NCBI GenBank assembly: GCA_900547685.1 | Contig: URHS01000005.1 | Span: 1-64,000, forward strand | Direction of reading: 5' to 3' | DNA: 64,000 nucleotides | Source of the DNA: an uncultured Blautia sp. | Lineage (GTDB): Bacteria; Bacillota; Clostridia; Lachnospirales; Lachnospiraceae | Part shown: piece after piece, positions 34,644-42,357 of the stretch | Numbering within the stretch: the stretch's first letter is position 1 | Layout: each line of letters starts with the position of its first letter | Program-made: the position numbers and the translations under genes | The notes under the pieces: generated by a model | What the model was told of the DNA's origin: nothing | Databases searched by the model: none | What the model saw: the letters and a program-made list of their open reading frames with translations, nothing else

Positions 34644-35282
34644 TTACTTTTTCTTTGCTGCAATAAAAATATTCGGTGGATTTTTATGGAGATTGACAAT
34701 CTCCATAACTTCAAAATCATTTTTCTGAATTTTCCGCATCAAGCTAATAGGCGTATCAAAAACCACATAAGGCATCAAATGCAATTTACTTTTCCAGAAC
34801 TTTTTCACAGAGTCTTTTGATAAATTTCTTCCTAAACAATCCGTTGCTGAAAGAAAAATCCCACCCGGCTTTAAAATCTCATATATTTTCTTTAAAACTT
34901 CTTCTTGATTTTTCATATATAACAGCACATTATATGCAGCCACTGCATCATAACTTTCCGGCTCTACTTCCATTTCTGTCAATTCCCCTGTCTGAAAAAC
35001 GATATTATCCTTTGATTGATCTTTCGCTTTTTCTCTGGCTTTTTGAATCATATTTTCTGAAATATCTGTTGCCGTGATTTCTTTCACATACTTTGAAAGG
35101 GGAATGGTCGCTACCCCAGTACCACATCCAATCTCAAAAACTCTGTCTTCCTTTTTTAAAAATGCCGCAGAGCGCTTTACTGTTTTTTTATAAGCATTTT
35201 CATACACAGATAAAACCTGCTTATCAAATACCTCCGAACGCCTGTTCCAAAAAGCAGGAGCTTCATCCTTTGTATTCTTCAT
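34644..35282 (-). CDS. Class I SAM-dependent methyltransferase
   Basis: 212 residues. Motif I VFEIGCGTGVATIPL near 46 binds SAM, followed by ITATDISENMI, and AYNVLLYMKN as the post-motif. The substrate cannot be told from sequence; it belongs to the UbiE/Methyltransf_25 type. It is the last gene of the leftward unit that starts at maf, 16 bases after the aldehyde dehydrogenase. Confidence 0.88.
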   Translation of the reverse strand: MKNTKDEAPAFWNRRSEVFDKQVLSVYENAYKKTVKRSAAFLKKEDRVFEIGCGTGVATIPLSKYVKEITATDISENMIQKAREKAKDQSKDNIVFQTGELTEMEVEPESYDAVAAYNVLLYMKNQEEVLKKIYEILKPGGIFLSATDCLGRNLSKDSVKKFWKSKLHLMPYVVFDTPISLMRKIQKNDFEVMEIVNLHKNPPNIFIAAKKK

Positions 35283-35298
35283 AATTATCCCTCCTCGA

Positions 35299-36669
35299 TT
35301 ACTTCAAAAACAAACGCAGCAATTTCTTTTTCCCGGAAGTATATGGCTGGTAACGGATTGGCAAATCTATTCCCTGATATCTTTTTACAATGTTCTTCGT
35401 ATGACTAAAAGTATCAAAGCTTCTTTTTCCGTGATAACTTCCCATTCCACTGGCACCTACACCTCCAAATCCCATTCGTGACGTTGCCAGATGAATAATT
35501 GTGTCGTTAATACAACCTCCTCCAAAAGATACTTCCTTTAAAATTTTTTTCTCTCTTTGTTTCTTTCCGGTAAAAAAATACAATGCAAGAGGTTTTTCAC
35601 CTTTTTTAATAAAATCCTCTGCCTCCTTTAAATATTGATAAGTAAGAACCGGAAGCACTGGCCCAAAAATTTCTTCCTGCATAATAGGTGATTTTTCTGT
35701 AATATTGTCTAAAATCGTAGGGGCAATAAATAATCTTTCTTTGTTCCCATAACCACCTTTTATAATCGTTTCCCCTTCTATAAGCTTCATAATGCGCTCA
35801 TAATGTTTTTCATTAATTATCCTTGAATAATCTTGATTTTTTAAAGGCTCACTTCCAAACATCCTATCTATCCAATATTTTAAATATTCCAGAAACTTAT
35901 CCTTCACATTCTCTTGAACCAGAAGATAATCCGGTGCCACACAGGTCTGGCCACTGTTTAAATATTTTCCAAAAACCAGCCGCTTAGCTGCCAATTTCAG
36001 ATTTGCTGTTTCATCTACAATACAAGGACTTTTTCCGCCCAGCTCCAAAGTGACAGGGATAAGATTTTTCGCTGCTTTTTCCAAAACAATTTTTCCCACT
36101 GCTTTACTTCCTGTAAAAAAAATATAGTCAAATTTCTGTTCTAAAAGTGCTATATTTTCTTCTCTTCCGCCTTCCACAACTGCCACAAATTCTTCCGGAA
36201 AAATACAGGAAAGAATTTTTTTAATCACTGCCGATGTTTGAGGAGCATAAGCGGAAGGTTTGATTACACAACAGTTTCCTGCGGCAATAGCTCCAATTAA
36301 AGGTTCCATACAAAGCATAAAAGGATAATTCCAAGGTGCCATAATAAGCACTGTTCCATAAGGTTCAGGAACTTCAAAGCTCTTTGCCGGAAAATGTGCC
36401 AAAGGTGTCAAAACACTTCTTTCCTTTATCCAACTTCGTAAATGCTTTTCCACATAATTCAGCTCAGACAGTGTCATTCCCACTTCTGTCATATAGGCTT
36501 CAAAATCTGATTTCCCCAAATCTTGACGCAATGCTTCTTCGATTTCTTTTTCATAATACATAATTGTACGTTTTAACCGAAGAAGAGCCTTTTGACGAAA
36601 TTCGTAAGACTTTGTTCTGTTCTTTTCAAAAAAAGCTTTTTGTTTTTCTACTATGACGTTCATTTCCAT
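35299..36669 (-). CDS. Aldehyde dehydrogenase, class 3-like (AldH/YwdH type)
   Basis: 456 residues, short like class 3 and fatty-aldehyde dehydrogenases. Catalytic Cys is in NSGQTCVAPDY near 240, the general base Glu in LELGGKSP near 208, and MAPWNYPF and FTGSKAVGK mark the NAD pocket. It oxidises medium or long-chain aldehydes with NAD(P). GAGGTG precedes the ATG. It follows a small acidic protein by 14 bases. Confidence 0.93.
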   Translation of the reverse strand: MEMNVIVEKQKAFFEKNRTKSYEFRQKALLRLKRTIMYYEKEIEEALRQDLGKSDFEAYMTEVGMTLSELNYVEKHLRSWIKERSVLTPLAHFPAKSFEVPEPYGTVLIMAPWNYPFMLCMEPLIGAIAAGNCCVIKPSAYAPQTSAVIKKILSCIFPEEFVAVVEGGREENIALLEQKFDYIFFTGSKAVGKIVLEKAAKNLIPVTLELGGKSPCIVDETANLKLAAKRLVFGKYLNSGQTCVAPDYLLVQENVKDKFLEYLKYWIDRMFGSEPLKNQDYSRIINEKHYERIMKLIEGETIIKGGYGNKERLFIAPTILDNITEKSPIMQEEIFGPVLPVLTYQYLKEAEDFIKKGEKPLALYFFTGKKQREKKILKEVSFGGGCINDTIIHLATSRMGFGGVGASGMGSYHGKRSFDTFSHTKNIVKRYQGIDLPIRYQPYTSGKKKLLRLFLK

Positions 36670-36683
36670 GAACCTTCACCTCA

Positions 36684-36947
36684 CTAGCCTTCTACGATTA
36701 AATACTGTCCATTTGGCAGTGGAAACACTTCACTGGCGTCCTCTAATTCTTCTAACGTCATTCCTTCTACATCCATACCATTTTCTTCAAAATAGTCTTT
36801 TACTTCTGCCAAAGAATCCACCACAACTGCCATACAATCTTCCAAAAATGCCTCTGCCTCTTCCTCTGTTTCAGCTACAGGTTCTGAAAATAACTGCTCC
36901 TGATTTCTTAAAAAGGTTAATAAACATTCTTCGCTATACTCATTCAT
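36684..36947 (-). CDS. Small acidic protein of unknown function
   Basis: 87 residues, strongly acidic (segments such as ETEEEAEAFLEDC and LEELEDASEVF) and probably helical, ending in PNGQYLIVEG. I do not recognise a family with confidence. Its start overlaps the HAD-IIB stop by 8 bases, so it is clearly part of the operon and translated. Confidence 0.78.
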   Translation of the reverse strand: MNEYSEECLLTFLRNQEQLFSEPVAETEEEAEAFLEDCMAVVVDSLAEVKDYFEENGMDVEGMTLEELEDASEVFPLPNGQYLIVEG

Positions 36948-37734
36948 TCCAATTTCCTCCCTGTTTCATTATTTTTTCTAAAACGATTTCTACCCGTTCT
37001 GTCTCATATTTAGCTGTTTCTTTTACTTTTTCTTTCGCATTGCTCATAGCAAAACTATACGTCACTTCGTGAAGCATTTCCAAATCATTTAAATTATCCC
37101 CAAAAGCTGCACTGGCATCTGCTGAAATAAGAAAATGCTTTTGCAGGACTCTAATCCCTTTTCCCTTATCCGCACTCATTGGCATCATATCAAGCCATGA
37201 ATGACCGGAAGTCACCACTGTTGCTTTGCTTCCAAAAAGCGTTTTCCAATAAGGCAGCATTTCTTCCAGTCCGCTTTCCCTGTACATGGATATTTTTAAA
37301 ACATCTTCTTGTACCTTTAAAATATTATCGACTACAATAACATTACCCTTTATTGTCTGAAGCATATATTCTGCAAATGCCTTTCTTTTCGGCTGGATAT
37401 AATAGGATTTCTCTCCGGAAACAATAATTTCCATATCCTCCCTATTCAGTATGCTATGCATCATTTCTTCTGCTAATACCCTGTCAAAGACATCTTTATG
37501 TAAAATTTTCCCTTTGTACACAACCATTGCTCCGTTTTCACAAATATAAGCAATGTCATCCTTTACAGGCTCAAATAATCTTCTTAAAGTTGCATACTGT
37601 CTTCCACTGGCTGCTGCAAAGAGAATTCCCATTTCTTTTAACTGTTTAATCTGCTCTACTGCCTGTCCGGACAGCTCTTTTTCCCCATTTTTAAGAAGTG
37701 TTCCGTCTATATCACTGGCAATCAGTTTTAACAT
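36940..37734 (-). CDS. Cof-type HAD-IIB sugar-phosphate phosphatase
   Basis: 264 residues. HAD motif I ASDIDGTLLKNG, motif II ASGRQYATL, motif III Lys in MSADKGKG, motif IV FGDNLNDLEML. Family members dephosphorylate sugar phosphates or flavin precursors; the substrate is not predictable. It sits 17 bases after the Gph-type HAD gene. Confidence 0.93.
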   Translation of the reverse strand: MLKLIASDIDGTLLKNGEKELSGQAVEQIKQLKEMGILFAAASGRQYATLRRLFEPVKDDIAYICENGAMVVYKGKILHKDVFDRVLAEEMMHSILNREDMEIIVSGEKSYYIQPKRKAFAEYMLQTIKGNVIVVDNILKVQEDVLKISMYRESGLEEMLPYWKTLFGSKATVVTSGHSWLDMMPMSADKGKGIRVLQKHFLISADASAAFGDNLNDLEMLHEVTYSFAMSNAKEKVKETAKYETERVEIVLEKIMKQGGNWNE

Positions 37735-37751
37735 CTTTTCAACACTCCTTG

Positions 37752-38420
37752 CTATTTATTTCTTGCTATTTCCAAAATTTCCTGTGGTGTATCCACAATT
37801 CTGTCTGCATGATGCTCTATCAATTCCTCTCTTGGACGAAAACCCCAGGTCACGCCAATGGTATACATACCTGCTGCCTTTCCTGTATCCATATCTGTAT
37901 TTGTGTCTCCACAATACAGGCATTCCTCCGGTTTTACACCAAATACTTCTGCAATAGCCAAAGCCCCTACAGGTGATGGTTTTCTGGGAATACTCTCTGT
38001 CTGTCCCTGTACTTTATGAAACATTTCTTCCCCGAAAATTTTATTTACTACCTCTATAGCTGCTTCATGAGGCTTATTAGATAATACTGCAATTTTAATA
38101 TTCTCTTTTTTTAATTCTTCTAAAAGTTCTAAAATTCCATCAAAAGGTTTCACATGGTAAAAAGGGTTTTTTGCAAATTTCTGACGATATACAGTGCGTA
38201 TTCGTTCATAATCCGCCCGTTCTCCTCCAGGTGTTGCTGCCAACATTCTCCTTACCAGTTCATCTGCTCCATCTCCTGCATAAAAATTATAATTTTTCAC
38301 TGGCAGAGCAGACAGTCCGAATTCCTGCAAAACCTGATTTCCTACATAGGCCATAGACTCCACAGTATCTGCGATTGTTCCGTCTAAGTCAAATATACAA
38401 GCTTTATACATCTTTACCAT
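37752..38420 (-). CDS. HAD-IA phosphatase, phosphoglycolate phosphatase-like
   Basis: 222 residues. Motif I FDLDGTIADTVESM, a helical cap (~16-85), motif II LSNKPHEA, Lys in PRKPSP, motif IV CGDTNTDMDTGKAAGM. Likely substrates are phosphoglycolate or pyrophosphate as in Gph/PpaX; this is a family inference. It overlaps maf by 7 bases. Confidence 0.92.
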   Translation of the reverse strand: MVKMYKACIFDLDGTIADTVESMAYVGNQVLQEFGLSALPVKNYNFYAGDGADELVRRMLAATPGGERADYERIRTVYRQKFAKNPFYHVKPFDGILELLEELKKENIKIAVLSNKPHEAAIEVVNKIFGEEMFHKVQGQTESIPRKPSPVGALAIAEVFGVKPEECLYCGDTNTDMDTGKAAGMYTIGVTWGFRPREELIEHHADRIVDTPQEILEIARNK

Positions 38421-39001
38421 TCCCTACTTTCTATTCCCATATTTTTTAATTCCTGATACAATCTTGCCAGTGGCAGACCTACTACATTATTATAATCACC
38501 GCTGATTTCCTTAATAAAGACTGCCGATTTTCCCTGAATACCATAAGCCCCTGCTTTATCCATAGGCTCCCCAGTATTCACATAACTTCTGATTTCTTCA
38601 TCTGACATAGGGTAAAAAACTACTTTCGTTTTCTCATGAAACGTCTTTTTTCTGTTTTCGTTTCCCTCTCTTGCCATAATTGTCACACCTGTATAAACTT
38701 CATGTTCCCTTCCCTGAAGACTTTGAAGCATCTTTACAGCGTCTTTTTGCGAAGACGGTTTGCCCAATATTTTTCCTTCACTTGCGACAACCGTATCCGC
38801 CCCAATCACAAGAACATCCCCTAATGACTTTTCATAAATATCGCTGCATTTTAAATAAGACAGCTCCTCTACTGCCTGCCCCGGCTGTTCCGTGGTAATT
38901 TTCTCCTCTGCCTGACTGGGGATAACTGTAAAGGGAATTCCTCCCTGCTCTAAAAGTTCCCTTCGTCTGGGAGAAGCACTTGCCAGTATAATTTTCCTCA
39001 T
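38414..39001 (-). CDS. maf: Maf-type nucleotide pyrophosphatase
   Basis: 195 residues from the ATG at 39001, chosen because AAAGGAG sits 7 bases before it and the protein then starts MRKIILASASPRRRELL, the invariant Maf opening. GADTVVASEGKILGKP and GAYGIQGKSAVF complete the active site. Maf hydrolyses dTTP/UTP and modified nucleotides and affects septation. First gene of a six-gene leftward unit. Confidence 0.95.
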   Translation of the reverse strand: MRKIILASASPRRRELLEQGGIPFTVIPSQAEEKITTEQPGQAVEELSYLKCSDIYEKSLGDVLVIGADTVVASEGKILGKPSSQKDAVKMLQSLQGREHEVYTGVTIMAREGNENRKKTFHEKTKVVFYPMSDEEIRSYVNTGEPMDKAGAYGIQGKSAVFIKEISGDYNNVVGLPLARLYQELKNMGIESREW

Positions 39002-39048
39002 AATTTTCTCCTTTAAAGAGATTCCCACTTTATTTTCTTTCAATTTCT

Positions 39049-39077
39049 AGTATATCCTGTCTTTTTCAATGATGCAA
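39049..39077 (-). promoter_or_regulatory. Promoter of the maf operon
   Basis: TTGCAT (39072-39077) and TATACT (39049-39054) are 17 bases apart on the minus strand. The IS target duplication begins only 9 bases upstream of the -35, so the promoter core survived the insertion. Confidence 0.7.
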
Positions 39078-39086
39078 GACAAGAAA

Positions 39087-39095
39087 GAATTCTGC
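39087..39095. repeat. Target site duplication, left copy
   Basis: GAATTCTGC, repeated directly at 40103-40111 on the far side of the IS. Confidence 0.9.
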
Positions 39096-39170
39096 CAGGG
39101 CAACCGCATAAAAAATATTAATACCAAAATCATCACTTTTCCGTTATAATAAAAGAAAAGGGTGATTTTT

Positions 39171-40046
39171 ATGATGGAAATGAAAAAGTATTTTTCAGAT
39201 TTGGTAGATAGCAGAGATAATCGAGGATTGAGACATTCTCTCATGGATATCGTAGTTATGAGTATTTATGCTGTCTTATGCGGTTATACAGATGCAGAAA
39301 ATATGGCATTTTTTATGAAACTTCAAGAACCTTATTTTGAAAAAATACTGGATTTAAAGTATGGGACTCCTTCTGCGGATACCCTGCTTCGGGTGTTTGC
39401 GATTATAGAACCGGAAAAATTTATGGAGATGTTTTATCATTGGATCCGGGATGTACTGTCCACACTTCAAAAAAATGAAATTACGGAACCGCAACGGATT
39501 GCCATTGACGGGAAAGCAGTTCGTGCAGCGGCAGTAAAGGGTGGGAATATCCCCTATATCATATCCGCATATTTGGAAAATTATGGTCTTTCCATCGGGC
39601 AGTTAAAAGTAGGAGAAAAAACAAATGAAATCAAAGAAATACCAAAGCTGTTAAAGAAACTTGATATTTCAAAATGTGTCATAACCATTGATGCAATCGG
39701 TTGCCAAAAGGAGATTGCGAAACAGATTGTAGAACAAAAGGGGCATTATTGTCTTGCATTAAAAACAAACCAGGCAATCCTGTATGATGAGATCAGAGAA
39801 TATTTTTCTTGTGCAGAAAAGGAAGAACCTGAAAAGCTCAGGGCCTATGAGACACTTGAAAAAAATCATGGGCGGATTGAAAAAAGGAAGTACAAAATCT
39901 CACAGGATATTGATTATCTGATGAAATTGGATAAACGGTTTGATAAAAAGAAAAAAATGACTTATGAGAAAATGAGTATGTTATATACATATCATTTAGA
40001 ATATGTGCAGGAATTGATTTTTGAGAAAATTGTGGAAAACATTTAA
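39171..40046 (+). CDS. ISAs1-family DDE transposase, C-terminally shortened
   Basis: 291 residues from ATG 39171 (GGGTGA before it; a GTG at 39162 would add three). The N-terminal DDE_Tnp_1-associated region (SDLVDSRDNRGLRHSL) and the catalytic positions are present: Asp in IAIDGKAVR, Asp in ITIDAIGCQ, Glu in HGRIEKRKY. Full members run to ~370 residues with a W-rich C-terminal part that is absent here; after DIDYLMK the sequence no longer follows the family. Activity is doubtful, though the ends could be moved in trans. Confidence 0.85.
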   Translation: MMEMKKYFSDLVDSRDNRGLRHSLMDIVVMSIYAVLCGYTDAENMAFFMKLQEPYFEKILDLKYGTPSADTLLRVFAIIEPEKFMEMFYHWIRDVLSTLQKNEITEPQRIAIDGKAVRAAAVKGGNIPYIISAYLENYGLSIGQLKVGEKTNEIKEIPKLLKKLDISKCVITIDAIGCQKEIAKQIVEQKGHYCLALKTNQAILYDEIREYFSCAEKEEPEKLRAYETLEKNHGRIEKRKYKISQDIDYLMKLDKRFDKKKKMTYEKMSMLYTYHLEYVQELIFEKIVENI

Positions 40047-40088
40047 AAATATCCATCTAGGGAAATATTTCTCTAAATGGATATTTTT
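40045..40088. terminator. Hairpin terminator at the 3' end of the IS
   Basis: AAAAATATCCAT pairs with ATGGATATTTTT, with a second small dyad in the loop. It lies directly after the transposase stop and runs into the right inverted repeat. Confidence 0.75.
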
Positions 40089-40102
40089 ATGCGGTTGCCC
40101 TG

Positions 40103-40111
40103 GAATTCTGC
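40103..40111. repeat. Target site duplication, right copy
   Basis: GAATTCTGC, matching 39087-39095. Confidence 0.9.
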
Positions 40112-40133
40112 TTCCTATAATTCTCTATCTATA

Positions 40134-40160
40134 CAAAAATGACGGCATTTTTATGCCGCT
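40134..40160 (-). terminator. Terminator of the DUF2325-DUF3793 pair
   Basis: On the minus strand GCGGCAT-AAAA-ATGCCGT is followed by CATTTTTG. The stem includes the last codons and stop of the DUF3793 gene. Confidence 0.75.
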
Positions 40161-40702
40161 ACAATCATTTTTTGTACAGGTCTTCCTTTTAAAAACAACC
40201 TCTCATACACACGCTCACATTTTTTAAATTTATAAAACATTTTCTGTGCGTCACATTCATTACAATATACCTTCCAACACCCACAGCACTTGCAGTTTTT
40301 TCCTTGATTTTCTATAAAACCCTGTACATCTTCTTCCGGATACCCTAAAAACAATCCAATTTCATGGGGAAATTTTTCATACATCTGCAATTTATTCTGC
40401 AAGATTTTTACTGCTTCCTCCACATTACTGTAATCGTATCCTTCTGCTTTCAGCATGCTTCGTGTCTTCTCTCTCTTTAAATCCGATTCCAACTGTTTTT
40501 TTCTGTTCACATATAAAAGAGCTCTCTGAGCTGTAGTACGCATAACCCTAATATCCAATCCCTTTTCCTCAAAAATTCTTGCCCAAACTTCCATACTATT
40601 TTCAAATTCTTCTTTGGACTCCCAAGAATACCAGAACAAATTAGCTGTTTTTAAACCGGCTAATGTAGGTGCACTATATCTGATTAAAATTTCCTCCAAC
40701 AT
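40151..40702 (-). CDS. DUF3793-family protein with Cys cluster
   Basis: 183 residues. The N-terminal half has YSAPTLAGLKTANLF, the hallmark of this family, and the middle has FPHEIGLFLGYPEEDV. Near 137-150 is a dense Cys set, CKCCGCWKVYCNEC, likely to bind metal. Family members often neighbour ferrous iron transport or flavodoxin genes; function is unproven. It directly follows the DUF2325 gene (no gap) and shares its promoter and boxes. Confidence 0.87.
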   Translation of the reverse strand: MLEEILIRYSAPTLAGLKTANLFWYSWESKEEFENSMEVWARIFEEKGLDIRVMRTTAQRALLYVNRKKQLESDLKREKTRSMLKAEGYDYSNVEEAVKILQNKLQMYEKFPHEIGLFLGYPEEDVQGFIENQGKNCKCCGCWKVYCNECDAQKMFYKFKKCERVYERLFLKGRPVQKMIVAA

Positions 40703-40993
40703 CTATTTTCTCTCCCCTTTCATATCTTCTAGTACAGACTGTAATGCAGCTGTACTGGACCTGTGAATTCTCCGAATAGGAATATTATTTCGCTTTGCTT
40801 CCTGAGAAGCATTCGTCACCATTTTATGAGATACTGTATTCGTAAACAACAGAAGTAAATCCGGACATCCCATTTTTTTCTTAATAGAACTGTTTTCCTT
40901 CACAAATACTTTCGCTTTACACCCATAACTTTCACACAAATTTTCATAGCGTGTTACCATACGTTCATTTCCTCCAATAATTACAATACTCAT
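40703..40993 (-). CDS. DUF2325-domain protein
   Basis: 96 residues with the DUF2325 pattern: IVIIGGNERMVTRYENLCESYG at the start, LLLFTNTVSHKMV in the centre, and RIHRSS near the end. The fold resembles a Rossmann half and is often encoded beside DUF3793 proteins. Two metal-type operator copies upstream point to regulation by iron or manganese. Short, intact, start fixed by AAAGGAAGG upstream. Confidence 0.87.
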   Translation of the reverse strand: MSIVIIGGNERMVTRYENLCESYGCKAKVFVKENSSIKKKMGCPDLLLLFTNTVSHKMVTNASQEAKRNNIPIRRIHRSSTAALQSVLEDMKGERK

Positions 40994-41017
40994 ACCATTC
41001 TTCCTTCCTTTCTTTAA

Positions 41018-41031
41018 TTAGTCTTACCTAA
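41018..41031. promoter_or_regulatory. Putative DtxR-type metal box, proximal copy
   Basis: TTAGTCTTACCTAA has TTAG and CTAA half-sites six bases apart and is flanked by AA on the left and CC on the right. It lies 25 bases before the DUF2325 start. Confidence 0.5.
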
Positions 41032-41075
41032 CCTATATTTAAAAAATAATAATTCCTCAACTTCTGTTCTTTTAA

Positions 41076-41122
41076 TTAGTTTCAACTAACTACTATGATA
41101 CTGATTTTTTTCTTTTTGTCAA
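41076..41122 (-). promoter_or_regulatory. Promoter of the DUF2325-DUF3793 pair with distal metal box
   Basis: TTGACA (41117-41122) and TATCAT (41095-41100) are 16 bases apart. TTAGTTTCAACTAA (41076-41089) covers the expected start of transcription and matches the proximal box in the pattern TTAGTyTyAmCTAA. A repressor at this place would shut the promoter. Confidence 0.6.
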
Positions 41123-41257
41123 TCATTTTTCAACAAAAGAACATTAATTTCATAGAAAATTAATGAAAAAATACTTCCCTTCCTGAGTGAAAAAGGATTA
41201 TAATGGAGAACATATAGGTAGAGTAAGGGAATTTTAATTTCAGAAAGGATTTTAATT

Positions 41258-41701
41258 ATGGGAAATTTAGGTAAAAAATTATTAGGTATTGGGCTATTAA
41301 GTGCAACTGCCGGAGCTACCGTTTATTATTTTACAAAAAAGAAAGAAGAAAATCCTGATCTTCAGGAAGAATTCGCAGACTTTCAGGATAATTTAAAAGA
41401 AACTGCTGCCTCTGCAGTAAACGTAGCTTCCAAATTTAAAGAAGTAGTTGAAAAATCAGTAGATCAGGCAGTCAACAAAACCGATGAACTTGCGAAAGAA
41501 TTCTCCGAAGATGATATCTTTGAAGATGATTTTGAATACCTTGCCGAAGATATGGCAGAACTGAAAGAAGACATAAAAGATACAGTAGAAGACACAAAAA
41601 AAGCTGCCAAAAATGTTACAGAAACTGTAAAAGAAACCGTAAAGGACTGTTTCTGTAAAAAAGAAGACGAAGAAAATAAAAATACTTCCGATGAACTTTA
41701 A
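41258..41701 (+). CDS. YtxH-like membrane-anchored protein
   Basis: 147 residues: a short glycine-rich membrane helix (about 8-25, LLGIGLLSATAGATVYYF), then KKKEE and a long amphipathic, charged helical region with 11-residue-like repeats (KDTVEDTKKAAKNVTETVKETVK). This is the YtxH/gas-vesicle-like layout linked to general stress in other Firmicutes. GAAAGGA precedes the ATG. Function is unknown. Confidence 0.75.
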   Translation: MGNLGKKLLGIGLLSATAGATVYYFTKKKEENPDLQEEFADFQDNLKETAASAVNVASKFKEVVEKSVDQAVNKTDELAKEFSEDDIFEDDFEYLAEDMAELKEDIKDTVEDTKKAAKNVTETVKETVKDCFCKKEDEENKNTSDEL

Positions 41702-41782
41702 AATAGCTCTTGTAAAAATCTTCTATTCATAATACAATCACTTTAGTGGGTATTCAACTATTTATAAAGTGAGGAATTTACT

Positions 41783-42307
41783 ATGGATAACAATTTATTT
41801 GAGCAGGCAAAAAATGATGATATTTTATCAAAAGAATTAATTTCTTTTTTACTGGAAAGTATGGAATACAGCCGATTGAGTTTTATTAACGATGCGGTAG
41901 ATATTCTCAAAGTTTTAAAAATCCGTATTGAGCGAGGAGATAAAATTACAGATGCAGTTTCTTTAGAAACTTATACTTTAAAAGGATTTAAAGCTTTTGT
42001 AAAAGAACATTTTTCAGAATACATTTACAATCAGGTCTTTACTCCTTTAAAAAAAGATGAAAAAATTTATTTTTCCTTAGAACCTTGTGACGGTGGATAT
42101 GAGCTTGTGCTTTCTGAAAAAGACAATAAAGTATACAAATGGATTTCCAGCTTAAATGAAAAATTTTCTCTCGTTTACATGATTGCTACAAAAGTTGTAT
42201 ATATCAAAAATATTAAAACGAAAACTTATTCCCCGTTTATTTCTGGAAATGGAAAATACTGCAGATATGATGAGTCTGTAGGGAAAATCTTAGAAATAAA
42301 CGAATAA
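41783..42307 (+). CDS. Hypothetical protein
   Basis: 174 residues, not recognised. It is soluble, charged and has no clear motif; the C-terminal part (VVYIKNIKTKTYSPFISGNGKYCRY) looks beta-rich. GTGAGG lies before the ATG. It follows the YtxH-like gene by 81 bases, with no terminator clearly between, and ends in a shared terminator. Confidence 0.65.
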   Translation: MDNNLFEQAKNDDILSKELISFLLESMEYSRLSFINDAVDILKVLKIRIERGDKITDAVSLETYTLKGFKAFVKEHFSEYIYNQVFTPLKKDEKIYFSLEPCDGGYELVLSEKDNKVYKWISSLNEKFSLVYMIATKVVYIKNIKTKTYSPFISGNGKYCRYDESVGKILEINE

Positions 42308-42319
42308 ATATAATTTCTA

Positions 42320-42349
42320 AAAGGGGAATGTTTTTTGCATTCCCCTTTC
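42320..42349. terminator. Shared terminator between the hypothetical gene and the MocR gene
   Basis: AAAGGGGAATG pairs with CATTCCCCTTT around a T-rich loop. It lies between convergent stops. Confidence 0.8.
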
Positions 42350-42357
42350 ATAACTTT

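Larger units (their letters stand above)
39096..40102 (+). mobile_element. ISAs1-family insertion sequence, shortened (1007 bp)
   Basis: The ends are 19-bp perfect inverted repeats, CAGGGCAACCGCATAAAAA at 39096-39114 and its complement at 40084-40102. A 9-bp direct repeat flanks them. The only gene is one ISAs1-type transposase. Typical relatives are about 1.2-1.3 kb, so roughly 200-300 bp of the 3' part seems to be missing. Confidence 0.92.

Noticed and set aside
42320..42349. Small RNA gene
   Set aside because: It is a simple hairpin between convergent stops and is explained as a terminator.
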